A stretch of 64,000 bases of DNA from Ectocarpus siliculosus. Lineage: Eukaryota; Sar; Phaeophyceae; Ectocarpales; Ectocarpaceae. The stretch lies in assembly GCA_000310025.1 (NCBI GenBank), contig FN648366.1, positions 58,694 through 122,693 on the forward strand, written 5' to 3'. This document shows, in pieces, positions 11,324 through 23,000 of the stretch. The notes below the pieces were generated by a model. It saw only the letters and a program-made list of their open reading frames with translations. It was not told the origin of the DNA and made no database searches. The position numbers and the translations under genes are program-made. Position 1 is the stretch's first letter; every line of letters starts with the position of its first letter.

Positions 11324-13111
11324 CTGAAGCAGTCTAGAAATTCAGTCCAATCATGAATCCCGCTCATCGTCACACTGCACCATCTGGGCACTGCCGGCCT
11401 GCGATAGCGCAGGCGGGCGGGGTGGGCGGGAGGGCGGCGATGTACCCATAAATTTCTGTAGACCCGACCACGATTATCCAGACCCAGCCACGATTGATTG
11501 CGACCCCGTAGTCCACATGTACCTCCGATATGCTGCAGATGGTCCAATTTCTATTGATACGTTGTTCCAACATGGTCTACTTGGTGAACCATAGGTTGTG
11601 ACAGTCATGTCCTTATTGAAATGCATTGACCGGGGAGCATCAATATTCATTCGCCAAACGTCGGGGTGTTTGAACTGTGCGAGTCCCACTCTTCGCGTTG
11701 CTGTGTCTGAGAGCTCCCGGGTTGGTTGCTGCGATACACGCCGTAAAGAAAGACAGTTGATTTCGAGGTTGCGAAACTAAATACACAGGCCAAGCGTGTG
11801 GATAGGTCGTGTTTTGTCACCCTGATGTGGGTGTGTGGAGAGCACCCTGCCTAGTTGTTGCAAGTGCCCAGCTGAAAGGTCGAGTGGCAGTTTGGTTTTT
11901 GGTGCCCCCAAAGAGGCGGAATTCCCAAAATTTCTCGAAAAAAGATGAGAAGTCAAGTATAAGGGCCAAGACCAAGGACCGCTCGCTGATTGGCGGACGC
12001 CAAGTTCAAAATGTTCCGCCGTCTTGCTCGATTGCGTCCACACCGTTGAAGGTGAGGGTACCGACAGCCATCCATATCGATGATATTTTAGCTGTTTCTT
12101 TGGGTCGGGACAGTCACCTACGTTTTCGAAGATTTGGTTCTTTCGTTCTTATCTCCTCTCCATATCTACCCCCCCCCTCCACCACCATCTATCCCCCCTC
12201 CACCACCATCTACCCCCCCTCCCCCGGTGTTTGCCATCGGGGTTGGGTTTTCGTCGCTTGGCAACGACGTTGTAAAACAAGCCCCCCCCTCGGTGTGCCA
12301 TCGGGATTGGGTTTTCGTCGCTTGGCAACGACGTTGTAAAACAAGCCAATTCACTTCGTGAACTCGGCAACCAGGTTACCGTTTTTTTTTTTACCTCGTT
12401 TTTTTTTTGGGCGGTAACCATAATGGTGGTCGAGTAGATCATGTTGTGCGGGGTGGAGAACCCTCACTCCGCGCAACGGGGGATGATCGCACCACGTTGT
12501 GTTAAAATGGTCAAGCTTCCTCGAGGCAGTTACACAGTGCTTACAACTGTCTCTGGAGGTGAAAGCACCAGAAAATAAATTTAGTCATACGTAATTTAGC
12601 TGTCATCCGTACGCAAGGAAGTAAGCACAAGATGCCGAACACCCTTAGCAGGATGCAGCTCACCCTTCATGCGACTCGTCAAATACCTCACGGGCCTTCG
12701 CGCTTGGTGATGTGAGAGCCTGATCCGGTGAGAACCCGGCGTGCTCCGTCCCGGCTTTGTAGGGATGCGAGGTCAATGCATATGCATGTATTCGTGAAGC
12801 ATTGCACGTTTCGTCCTGCACCTTGTGCTTGGAATCGCACCTCTGTCTCCCAGATGTCGTGGTTGCTGCTGACGTTGTGGGTGAGTTTGCGTACTGTAGG
12901 TCGACCTCCAGTCAGTTCGTTTAGAATCTCTGGCGTGTCTGGGCGAGCAACAGGGTGATGATGACGGCTTTTCCATCTCGCAATGAATGCCCCGAGTCAA
13001 AATACATATCATCCGGATCTGTTTCCCATATGGTAATACAAAGCGAACAGTTAATGGCAAGCTAGTCTTTAGCATTTCCCGAATGACGCATCTACCATGG
13101 TAGGGCACAAG
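11324..13111. other. No confidently supported gene
   Basis: A minus-strand stretch at 11370-11573 reads as 67 codons with a hydrophobic segment (GWVWIIVVGSTEIYGYIAAL) and could be a further exon of the 6814-11323 gene, but no phase-consistent join was found. The remainder holds C-rich and duplicated tracts. Confidence 0.3.
12166..12348. repeat. CT-rich tract followed by a 64-bp tandem duplication
   Basis: At 12166-12230 a (ccaccaccatctaccccccct)-like unit is repeated about three times. A segment containing gggttttcgtcgcttggcaa then occurs twice, at about 12233-12285 and 12297-12348. Confidence 0.65.
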
Positions 13112-13880
13112 GAAGAAATCAGATCTCGAAATCACATTCACATTTGGTTATAAGACCGGAAGATCCACAGAACTCTTTCGTTGATTGGCTGAAATGTTAT
13201 GGAACCCGTCGAATCTTCAGGACTTATAACAGGACGACCCAAAACCAAATCGGGATTAGAAAAAAGGTGAAATCATTTAATCGGATCCCGATTTGGGTGA
13301 ACAGCGTCCATAGTTGCGGGACCACGGTCTACTCGCATACACGGCGCGTGCCCACCTACCCCCATCCACACGAACTCCATCCACCGCCGAGCCCAGAGGG
13401 AAGAAAGAGCGCAAAAAGCCAACCCCAAGGGAGGGTGACTGCGCATCGTTGTTGCACGTGACTGGTCCCGAAAAAAACCGTGTGTGGGATGTGTTGGTCT
13501 GTGGGGCAATCTCCCGTGGGTTGTCGAACTTCAAATGCACAGACGCATTGGCGGCTTTCCGTCGGACGAGGGTCGATTCAAAGTGTCACATGCATAGACA
13601 TCGTGTCAGAACCGCACAGAGGCCATGTACACGTTTGGTGTGTGCTTCTCGAGAGCGATAGCTCCCCATGTGGTGTGGCCACGTCATAGCAGTACGTCAC
13701 AACAGCAATCTGGCAGTTGGCAAGCGGCGGACCTCTCGGGTTGTTCGTGGTGGACTGGAGATATTCGTTTCCATATGGCAGATCTGCCGTTAAGACACAC
13801 TGGCCATTTCTGTCCGGATTTGGGTAGATCCGACTCTTGTATTCTTATATCGAAATGTGATTTCGAGATCTGATTTCTTC
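13112..13880. mobile_element. 769-bp element with perfect 27-bp terminal inverted repeats
   Basis: The 27 bases from 13112 (gaagaaatcagatctcgaaa and 7 more) appear exactly in reverse complement at 13854-13880. The interior shows no transposase-like ORF, so it would be non-autonomous. I see no convincing target-site duplication, so the superfamily is open. Confidence 0.5.
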
Positions 13881-14080
13881 GTTAAGACCGACCCTAAATC
13901 CCAGAAACGAGACAGCTATTGGCATGTACAGCCCGTTCTTTCACCAATCGAAACTTTTCATTGTTGTCAATGCATATATTCAACTTTCTTGTCGATGGAA
14001 TCCAACTTCTTGATCAAAGTCACACATATTTTGTCAAGTCTGGCCGCCTCTTTGGCTCTGACTTGATGGAGCACGGTACT

Positions 14081-14880
14081 TAGGCTTTTCCCCCGTAGGC
14101 GACCGCCGAAAACACCGAATTCCGAAATATGTCGCCGTAAAAAAAAAATGCCCGCCGAAAAAAAAAACTGTCGCCGAAAACCAAAAAGTAGCGCCGTTTT
14201 TGGAGGGGGCTACGCCGAATCATGGATTGAGGTCGCCGATTCTCGCCGATTAATTTCACGGTGCCGATTAATTTCGAAGATGCCAACAGCGGTGGCGGCG
14301 GTAGCGACCAGAGCGATGGCAGCGATGAAGAAAGCGACTGATGACCTGTGTTTCGGTTAGTTTCGTGTAGATGTCTTACTTCTTCGTAGTTGGTGGGTCA
14401 GTACCTGTCATGATATGCATGTTTTTGCCCGGACGTAGGCGTACATGCCATGCGTAACGTCGAAGTATCGAAGCATCTCATAGTATTCTATTTCGTTGTT
14501 GATTTGTTTGATAACTGAGGGCTTGGAATATTGCATGTACGCACCAACCAGCGTAACATGCAAGATAGATGTAGTTTGTAGAAAAATAAGAGAAGGACGA
14601 AGGACACATCATTTGGGTTTTCGCGGACAGGTGACAGGTGACCTCCGCAGCATTCCAACCGCGTCGCGACCCGCTCGTTTTTGTTACTGGAAGTACATGC
14701 TATGTACGTCGCCGAAAATCGCCAACAATCACCGAAACTGAACTATGACTCGCCGAAAAACATGTGGAAGGCGCCGAAAGTCGCCGAAAAAGGCGTTTTT
14801 TGCACTAAAAAAAAATAGCCGAAAAATTCCGTGAAACGCCGCAAAAAAAAAAAAAACATCGCCTGCGGGGGAAAAGCCTA
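14081..14880. mobile_element. hAT-like non-autonomous DNA transposon, 800 bp
   Basis: Terminal inverted repeats start taggcttttcccccg, then t or c, then aggcga on both ends. They are flanked by a perfect 8-bp direct duplication acggtact (14073-14080 and 14881-14888). An 8-bp duplication with TAGG-type ends is the hallmark of hAT elements. Both subterminal regions carry many copies of a (g)tcgccgaaaa motif, resembling the short transposase-binding repeats of hAT ends. No transposase ORF is present. Confidence 0.75.
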
Positions 14881-14997
14881 ACGGTACTCATGTCTTTCCC
14901 TGAATATCTTTGCGTGTGTAGCTTCGAGGTGATACGAACGTGTGACGCTGTCTGCGTGCCGACTATATTGTAGTCTACGTGCTTGAATGTACCGACG

Positions 14998-16694
14998 ACC
15001 ATATTTGGTTGCTGCCTTGTACCGGCCGGGGTCACGCGGAAGGCCTTGTGCGCCCAACGAGCTCCAGTGTCTGCACTGGAGTGAAAGAGACGTCCAGCAA
15101 AAAACAGTCCTGTTGGTCGTTGATACTTTCGCCCATCAGGTCTAGAAACCAGGGCGTTCTTTATGGCGTAAGAGTATAGGCTTGGATCTATATAAGTTTC
15201 GGGAGAGGGTTAGTATGGAAGGAATGGCTAAACTGATGAACGAGACCACACCATTCGATCGTTCGTCGATCTTGACTGTAAAACCACCCACGGGGCGACC
15301 GAAAATATATTTTGGGTCGTTTCGAAAAATGTGACTTGTTGCAATTTTCGAAGTTGCGCCGCACCCGGAAAATTCGCTTCTTCCGCTGGCTGAGCTGGTT
15401 TACCTATGTAGTCCAGCATCATCGTTTTGAACAATGGAAACCAGACAAGTTCGTACGTGTTTTGCAACAAATGACAGACCCTCCCGGGTAGCAGCCATGT
15501 TTAGTTTCCATCTTTTTCCGTAGAAGGCAACTCAGCGAAGCTCCAGTCTTACGTAGAAGCCTCTCAAAGAATCAATACAACGATTGTATGGGGCCTCGTT
15601 CTCCTGTACTTGCAATCGTCGATGCAATCCCACGGCAGCTGGGTTGGCGCGGTACGTCAAGAATGCAAACACGAACATACTCGCACCCCACCGAAGCCGT
15701 TGTGTGCCGCGAAGGCGCTGAAATGGGTCGATGCATGGTGTCCTGTGTGCTCAAACATCCTCCCAGATCATGAAGAAGAGCGTCACCACACCCAGACATT
15801 GACACACACGAGTTTCCCTCTCTCGGTATCTGCGCTCCTGGCGAGACGATCATATTTGGTTGCTGGCTTGTGCCGGCCGGGGTCACGTGGAAGGCCTTGT
15901 CCGCACAACGAGCTCCAGTGTCGGTACTGTATAGTAGTGGAAGAGACGTCCAGCAAAAAGCAGTCCCTGTTGGTCGTTGATTCTTTCGCCCATCTGGGTG
16001 TTTTCACTCTAGAAACCAGGGCGTTCTATGGCGTAAGAGTATAGCCTTGGATCTATGTAAGTTTCGGGAGAGGGTTAGTGTGGATGGAATGGCCTAACTG
16101 ATGAACGAGATCACATATTTCGATCGTTCTTCGATCTTGGCTGAAAATCCACCCACGGGGCGAACGACCGAAACATATTTTCGGTCGTTTCAAAACCTCC
16201 GACTCGTTGCAATTTTCGAATTGCACCGCACCCGGAAAATTCGCTTCTTCCGCTGGTGGAGCTGGTTTACCTATGTATCCAGCATAATCGTTTTGAACAA
16301 TGGAAACCAGAAAAGTTCGTATGTGTTTTGTAACAAATGACAGACCCTCCCGGGTATCAGCCATCTGTGGTTTCCATCTTTTTCCGTAGAAGTCAACTCA
16401 ACGAAGCTCAAGTCTTACATAGAAGCCTCTCAAAAAATCATTACAATTGTGTAAGGCCTCGTTCTCCTATACCACCTGCAGTCATCGATGCAATCCCATG
16501 GCAGCTGTGTTGGCGCAGTGCCGCAAGATTCAAACACACGAACATACTCGCACCCCGCCGAAGCCGTTGTGTGCCGCGAAGGCACTGAAATGGGTTTCTT
16601 GTGTGCTCAAACATCCTCCCCCATCATGAAGAAGAGCGTCACCACACCTAGACATTGACACACGCGAGGTTCCCTCTCTCTGTATCTGCGTATT
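14998..16694. repeat. Tandem duplication of an ~850-bp unit
   Basis: Copy 1 (about 14998-15845) and copy 2 (about 15846-16694) are collinear, with substitutions and small indels. Shared landmarks in order: atatttggttgctg, gagacgtccagcaaaaa, gaaaccagggcgttct, aaaattcgcttcttccgctg, cgaagccgttgtgtgccgcg, aagaagagcgtcaccacacc. A plus-strand ORF of 144 codons spans the junction (15610-16044) but is broken differently in copy 2, so I do not call it a gene. The second copy ends just upstream of the gene at 16746. Confidence 0.75.
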
Positions 16695-16745
16695 TTTTAT
16701 CGTCCATCAACAACTGCTGTTTCACGCGTCTCTCCAGGAGCCCAG

Positions 16746-18285
16746 GTCAAAATACCCCGTACGACAAACATCGTCATTTGTCCGGACGGTTGGACGTCAA
16801 CACCGGTAAGGACGATCTCGCATTCCGCCGACGTCAAGCGAAGTCGAAAGGCTGAGATGAGAAAGAAAGAGAGGGAGCGCAAGAAGCTCCGGAAACATAA
16901 GGCCAAGGCCACCATGTACGAGCCGACTATAACACCAAAGCGAAAGAACGACGATCGCAACGATCACAAGCCTCTCCTCTCGGCTGGGGCGGCGTTGGTG
17001 CCATCCACCATGGCGGTGCCTCGTTCCGAGCCGGATGACGCCCAGGCCCCACCGCCGGCCAGGCCTACGACAACGGGGGAACAATGCACCGATGATGGGG
17101 CAGCAAGGAGCTCTTCCGCGGGCGAAGGCACCGAAGATCGAGCAAGAGGAGCTACGCAATCGTTTGTTAAATAAAGTCGAGGAGGAGCTAGCGAGGTGGC
17201 AGGCGAAGGCCGCGGGAGCCGAAGCGGCTGCAACGGTTGCTACAGCTGCGGTGGCTGCGGTGCCAGCGAAGGAATCGCCCTTGCAAGCACCCGAGCCCGT
17301 TGTGTCCTCCACGCCGCTCGCGCCGCTGCAGCCCTACTACTACTGCGATCCGCTCCTGGACCGCACAGCCCACTTTGCCATGGACTGCGGGTTCTACCCA
17401 GGGGTGGCCCCCGTTCTGCTCCAGCACATTGTGTCGACCGTGTACGGAGCGGAGTTCGCAAGCAGCGTGGCGACGCTGTCGACGGCCGACGTCGACTACA
17501 TGTTCCACACCTTCTGGACCAACGTGGTCAGCTCGTACAGCCGCGACGAGATATTCTTCAGGATGACGACCCACCCAGGCAACGGCGGCATCACGAGGGT
17601 GAGCAGTCAGTTCAGAGGCGCGCAATACACGGGAAGAGCGCGGGGAACACTGAGTATGTACTGAGCTTATGATGATTTAACGGGTTGTTTTGTTCGTGTC
17701 TCGCGTTGCTCGCCTAAACAAACGCTGCTCTTGTCACTGATGGAGACGACGAACTCCCGAGACGTTCGTGAAGAGAGACGGATAAATGCCTCTATGGTTA
17801 ATTGGTTTTCGTGGTCGAGGATATTTTTCGTACACAAACTGAAATATATATTGCATATGTGTCCGCACGCTGTCCCCCTCGCATGGGTTTGGGTGTAGAC
17901 TACATATAGTGTACGTGGTCGTGTACCAGATCTGCACCCCCTCCCGGTTAGGGTCACTCCAGCACGGGCTTGCGCACAAATATGACACCATGCAACCACA
18001 GCCGCCCCAGAAGCAACATGCTGATTTGTGTCGCTGCACCTCACCATACGTTGTACCTCCCGGGTCACCCCCCGCTGCCTGCCGCACCCACCGCTACCTC
18101 TGCCTCGTCAGGACTTGGGAGATTTCGGGTGGCACATCTACGGCCTCACGACAGGAGGAGCAGACACCCCGTGCGTGTGCGTGGGCTACACGGAATGCCA
18201 CGGGCCGAATCCGGATATCGGCAGATATCTATTTCATGGCCAATGGGTCAGCTACCCTCCCGCTGGTAACATCTGTGCCTCGTGA
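16746..18285 (+). CDS. Gene of unknown function, 3' part, with one apparent frameshift
   Basis: Two exons: 16746-17598 (acceptor ggagcccag, donor gtgagc) and 18112-18285 (acceptor tgcctcgtcag, stop TGA), joined in phase 0. The first exon reads CPDGWTS, then a very basic segment (MRKKERERKKLRKHKAK), in one frame up to a run of five G at 17075-17079. Coding quality then continues in the next frame (KAPKIEQEELRNRLLNKVEE). Either a base is inserted in the G run, by mutation or sequencing error, or a very short intron lies here. After an Ala-rich helix comes a compact domain (LDRTAHFAMDCGFYPGV, DVDYMFHTFWTNVVSSYS), and the last exon reads FGWHIYGLTTGGADTPCVCV and ends GNICAS. I do not recognise this domain. 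Upstream exons are not identified. Confidence 0.55.
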
Positions 18286-18299
18286 AAAACTCCACTCTA

Positions 18300-20060
18300 G
18301 ATTACCATAGCACATCGTGAACAAACAATCTATTGAAGGGGGCTGCGTTAGGGAAGAAAGTTCATTTTCTCGGTTGGAACAACAGCGTTTTGGAACTTCT
18401 TCACTCGACGTCCATTCATAATGTGGTCGTACGTAGTGGAGAGGATGCTGTCGGCGGGTATTCGTCGACTGTTAGTTAACTTCGACAAGCAAGCACATGC
18501 CATAGGCTCATGGACACCCCGTCTCATGTCGTTGTGTGTTTCTTCGTGTTGGTATAGCTTTCGTTACGCTATATGTACAGCATAAGTCGCCGGTTGTAAA
18601 AATGTCGGCGGATTTCATTGATGGTTCGTGGGGTTCACTCGCAATGGGGTGTATGTCGAAGAACGACCATCGCGGGTGCGACAAGGTGTGTTCGCTGGTA
18701 CTTCGCTTTACGGTCCCTTCGCCTGGGACCAGGGAGATAGAGAGGTACAAGTGGGTTGCTTAACAGGGATCTCGGCCTGTGTTCACTTTGACTCCCATTT
18801 GGCCAAAACGGTCCTCACGTTTTGCCGTCAAACGTGTGGCTCGTACGGAGGACCGGGTATTGAAACTAGACGAGACTTTCACTCTGCCATTGAACGCTAG
18901 ACGTTGACAACACCGTCAGCTTCCCTTTGTACTCGAACGCGGAGAGGGAGGCCACATTGGGATACATTGGATGTGCGTTGTATGTATGCAGTGTACGTTG
19001 ATGTGGGATACACAAACATAGGCAGTTAGTGGGAGAGCGAACTCGCCGTCCTATTGTAGGGTCGTTTTGCGTCTGTGGTGTGTGGCGAGAGTCGGGGCGA
19101 TGGTACGAGTGTTTTCATAACGCCACGTGAGCACTTTGGTTTATTTGGCCATCGTAACTTATTCATGTACTTGAAGAGGGGTCTGGGTTTTTCAGCCCGC
19201 GTCCCCTTGCAAGTCCCACATCACGTTCTGCTCCGTTTTGATAACAAGGCAACGTCGATTTGTCGTTGAACGATATTTGGTTCGACCCGGAAATAATTCC
19301 AAACGAAACGTCGGAAGAGGATACTTAGACGACGCAGTACCACGCTAAGTGAATATGCCGGTGGACTCAATTTTACACATCTACATGACAAACAGAATGG
19401 AAAACGACATCGTTGGCGGTCACGACCCACGTCATGTCCGCATGTGGCACTCGAGTTGTCGTATCGAACCACGTCGAACTCTGCTCGATGATTTGAGAGA
19501 AGACGGTGAACAAGGCCTTCATTTCCATCTTGTCGTTAGAGCTTATTGTCGGCATGGCAACTTCAATAAGGCCGTCAAGGCTTGAACTACGCTTTCTTCC
19601 CTGCAAAAACAAACTTTCATTCCGAATGTTCTAATAGCGCAGGAAACGTTCACGGTCCTGTGAGACTGCTGCTGTTGTGCGTCCGCCGAAAGACCAAACG
19701 AAAAAAGTCGCACGGTCCATTCACTGCAGCCAACAGGGCCACTACTGGTGTATGGTCTACCACATAGACGCCGTCACGACGGGATGCCAGCCCAATCTAG
19801 CCTACGATACTATGACGGGGTACATGCACACATAATGGACCGGCAATTTGCGACCATAAAGTTTCAAACTAGTGAATGGAATTGCGATGCCATAGAATTC
19901 AGCAGTCAACAAGCGGAACACCTTCTAGAGGAAGTCGGAATGCTCCAGGCCGGCATGAATGTCCACGACACCACTTGTCTAGCCTACCTGCTACAGCCGT
20001 GAGCAAGCCCCCACACTCCCAACAACCTACCCACACCGACGACCCAGAACTTGGCACATT
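18300..20060. other. Region of small ORFs without recognised homologues
   Basis: The plus strand has several short open frames with coding-like composition but no introns I can place: 18421-18585 (54 codons, starts MWSYVVERMLSAGIRR), 18628-18900 (contains GISACVHFDSHLAKTVLTFC), 19349-19585 (contains MTNRMENDIVGGHDPRHVR) and 19748-20002 (contains EHLLEEVGMLQAGMNVHDT). The minus strand is also open in part (19373-19612). It could be a decayed gene or element. No function assigned. Confidence 0.3.
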
Positions 20061-20065
20061 AAACT

Positions 20066-23000
20066 TCAGCTGGCCTGCTCGTCTGAAGGGGAGATGATCA
20101 GGTCATCCCTGTGGTAGTACTCCGCCAACAGCCGGTAGATGTACGACGGTTGCAAGCCCCCCATGTTGGTGATGTAGAGATCGACGAGGTTGGGTGGGAT
20201 GTAGTCGTACGCGGGGTTCAAAACCTGCCAGGCCGCGCGACACAGGACATAACAGTGTTGCGATCGTTGTTCTTTACGTCCAAATCTGTGCACAGCACCT
20301 TCCAGCATCTGCATGCTGCGCCAAATGGCCAACACCCAGTCTAGAGCGCGAGCGTTCTCAGGCAATCTTGAACAGGTACCGCAGAATACCATCAATATCC
20401 ACGCAAAACAGAAGGTGAACGCAGCACTGTTGCTACGGGCCGCGCGTCCCTTCCAACCGTTTCGCGTCACATCATGGCCTCCAATAGCATCATTCAGTTA
20501 CTCCCGTTTGCGCTGGCGCTACATATGTACACACATATGCTGGCATAGCTGAGCGCCTTGGGAGGCGTGGTGTGTTGGCTGCTCACCTCGACGTTCCTCA
20601 TGCTGTCCTTGTCCTTGAAGGACATGACAGCCGCGGGCGACAGAAGACAGTTGAACGTGTCCTGGTCGTGAGGAAACAGCGGGCACAGCTGCAGAGCGAG
20701 CGGACCACCGGCGGAGACAAAGAGCCGGTTGTGAAGGGCGGCGTGGCCGAAGTCTAAGCGCGTTGTGGCCTTCTAGGACAAAGTTTGCGGTAAACACCAA
20801 ACTCATTGTCGAAGTCGGTGCAGCTTGCCGAAATTTGACAGCAGCTGCATGGCAAGGGAGATACTCCACATGTTGGGGTCTCAACCAAGGACATGCTTCT
20901 CGACCCTTCGCCTTGTCCGCAAACCAAGGTTTTGGGCCAGGAGAGAATGAAATCTAACGGAACAGCCTGGGCAAACGCATCTTTGAGCACGCAGCCGAAG
21001 CTACCTCAGGGTTGTAAAAAAAAGGACAACGACGAACAATCTGGCCATGTTCATGCCCAAGAAACAGGTTTTGGTCCACGAGACGACTGAAGATCTAGAC
21101 CCTGTAGGTCGAGAAAGTAACAGTATCGGCAATCTCAATCTCCTAGCAGTATGATAGCAGTAGCAGTACTGTACCTTGAACAGCCCGGTGACGCACACGA
21201 CGGGCACGGAAAGGTCGTTCGCCGCCAGAGCCACGGCGTGGCTGCCATTGAGAGCGATGAGGCCCCCGTTTGCCACAACAGCATGTGTAGACAAGATCAC
21301 CTTCAGAGGGCACAATGGTCCAATGGACATCAAGGGGACAAAACCAACTGTCAAAAGCCGGAAACGCAAAAGGTTTTGCTGCGTCAGTCGGCGGGTTTTC
21401 CAACGAGGGCGGTGGCAGTAAACGCCTCCCTACTTGTTCTACCGTGTGCTGTGTCACTCGGCCGCCATGTCGAGCACTGCTGTCGTCCTAACTGACACAT
21501 GCCACCCGTGACGCAAACCCACGGCAAGGGATCACTGCTGGTGATGGGCGGCCACAACCGGATTGGCAGACGAAGGACTGGGGTCGACGAGGGGGTGAAC
21601 GACTTCGAAAATTCCATGATGCACACAAACAAAAACGCCAAAATCTCGTCGAAACCCATCGATCGACCACCGCACCTTGTTAACCCTGGCCATCATGGCG
21701 AACACCGCGCTGTCGCTGATCACGGTCGTGTCAATGCCATGCTTGGCCAGGCTCTTGGCGAGAACCTGACCACCGTGAAACATAGTACAGAACGGACAAA
21801 TGTGCATGCACGTACGTTAAGCGATTGCCAAGCGTACTCACAGAAGGGGAAAATCTGGTGGATCCAGGAGGGTGAGACACACACGTGCACCTCACATGCG
21901 TCCAACGCCCCCCCACCACCCCCTCGCAGTTGGCGTATCTTTGCGCTAGCGCGAACAAGCTGTCGGCAAATAACCCATCAGATCAGCAAACAGTAAAAAT
22001 CAAGACCTCGGGGCGAAACCGTAGACCCGTCATTTCCGTTCCGTGAATTTGCGGATCACTCCGGCTCGAACGCCATAGACATGCCATATCCGATTGGGAC
22101 AAGTACTTCGGAGTATGCTTTTGTTGGGCACTCTAGACGGCTTCCACGGTTACATCGAACAACTCTCTGAAAACAGTCGCCCCTGCGCCCTGTGGTGTTT
22201 ACGATTGACGTAAGTATCGTAACCGCAGCAGTCCGCTACGCACCAACTAAAGAACAAAGCACACTTGCAAATGATGGGCAAAGAAGGACAGCCCCCGAGG
22301 CTCGGTACCAACCTATCACTCACGTGGCCGCTGCACAACGGCGCCGCCTCCGCCACGATGACTCTGAAGTTCAGGCCGTCCTTCGCTCCACCAGCAGCGG
22401 CCTTAAGGAAAGCGTCCACCGTCGCCGAGTTTCCAAAGGTCAGTATGACCTCGCTGTGGCAAACCGAGGACACGGCAAAGAATGCGGGTACGAGAAAATT
22501 AACACGTGCACAAAATACAGCACAAGAACGAAAGCAGAAAAAGAACGAAGGCAGAAAGCAAGAACGAAGACAGAACAAGAACGAAGACAAAACAAGAACG
22601 AAGACAGAAAACAAGAGTGAAGACAAAACAAGAACGAATACAGAACAAGAACGAAGACAGAATAAGAACGAAGAACACAAAATGTGTCGAAACTAGGTCA
22701 AGCATACTGGCGAGGATCCTCATGGAGACAGCATCCTATTTCACAAGAGTACCATTGAGGAATCAGGATACAAGTCACGTTAAGGCCTTGTCGTATGTTG
22801 GTCAACACGCCAAATGTCACAATCTCCACGGCAAGAAAAACACATTTGTGGGCCCACACCTCGCACACTCGAAACACCACCACACACCCGCAACACCAAC
22901 ACCAACAACCAAAACATTCCCAAACACAAGAGCGTCGACACACTTGGCGTGTATGGTGTCCTTTGCGTGTTCCTTGATGACGCCTCGCATGTCCCGCAAC

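Noticed and set aside
12262-12348. acgacgttgtaaaac matches the M13/pUC forward-primer region, suggesting vector contamination
   Set aside because: Only about 15 bases match; the flanks differ from pUC and the word is part of a local tandem duplication, so coincidence is more likely.
18300-20060. Phaeovirus-like provirus fragment
   Set aside because: No conserved large-DNA-virus gene could be recognised; small intron-less ORFs alone are not enough.
22440-22696. Lys/Arg/Glu-rich ORF on the plus strand
   Set aside because: It comes from a purine-rich repeat (gaacgaagacagaa units) in an intron of the minus-strand eIF2B beta gene.
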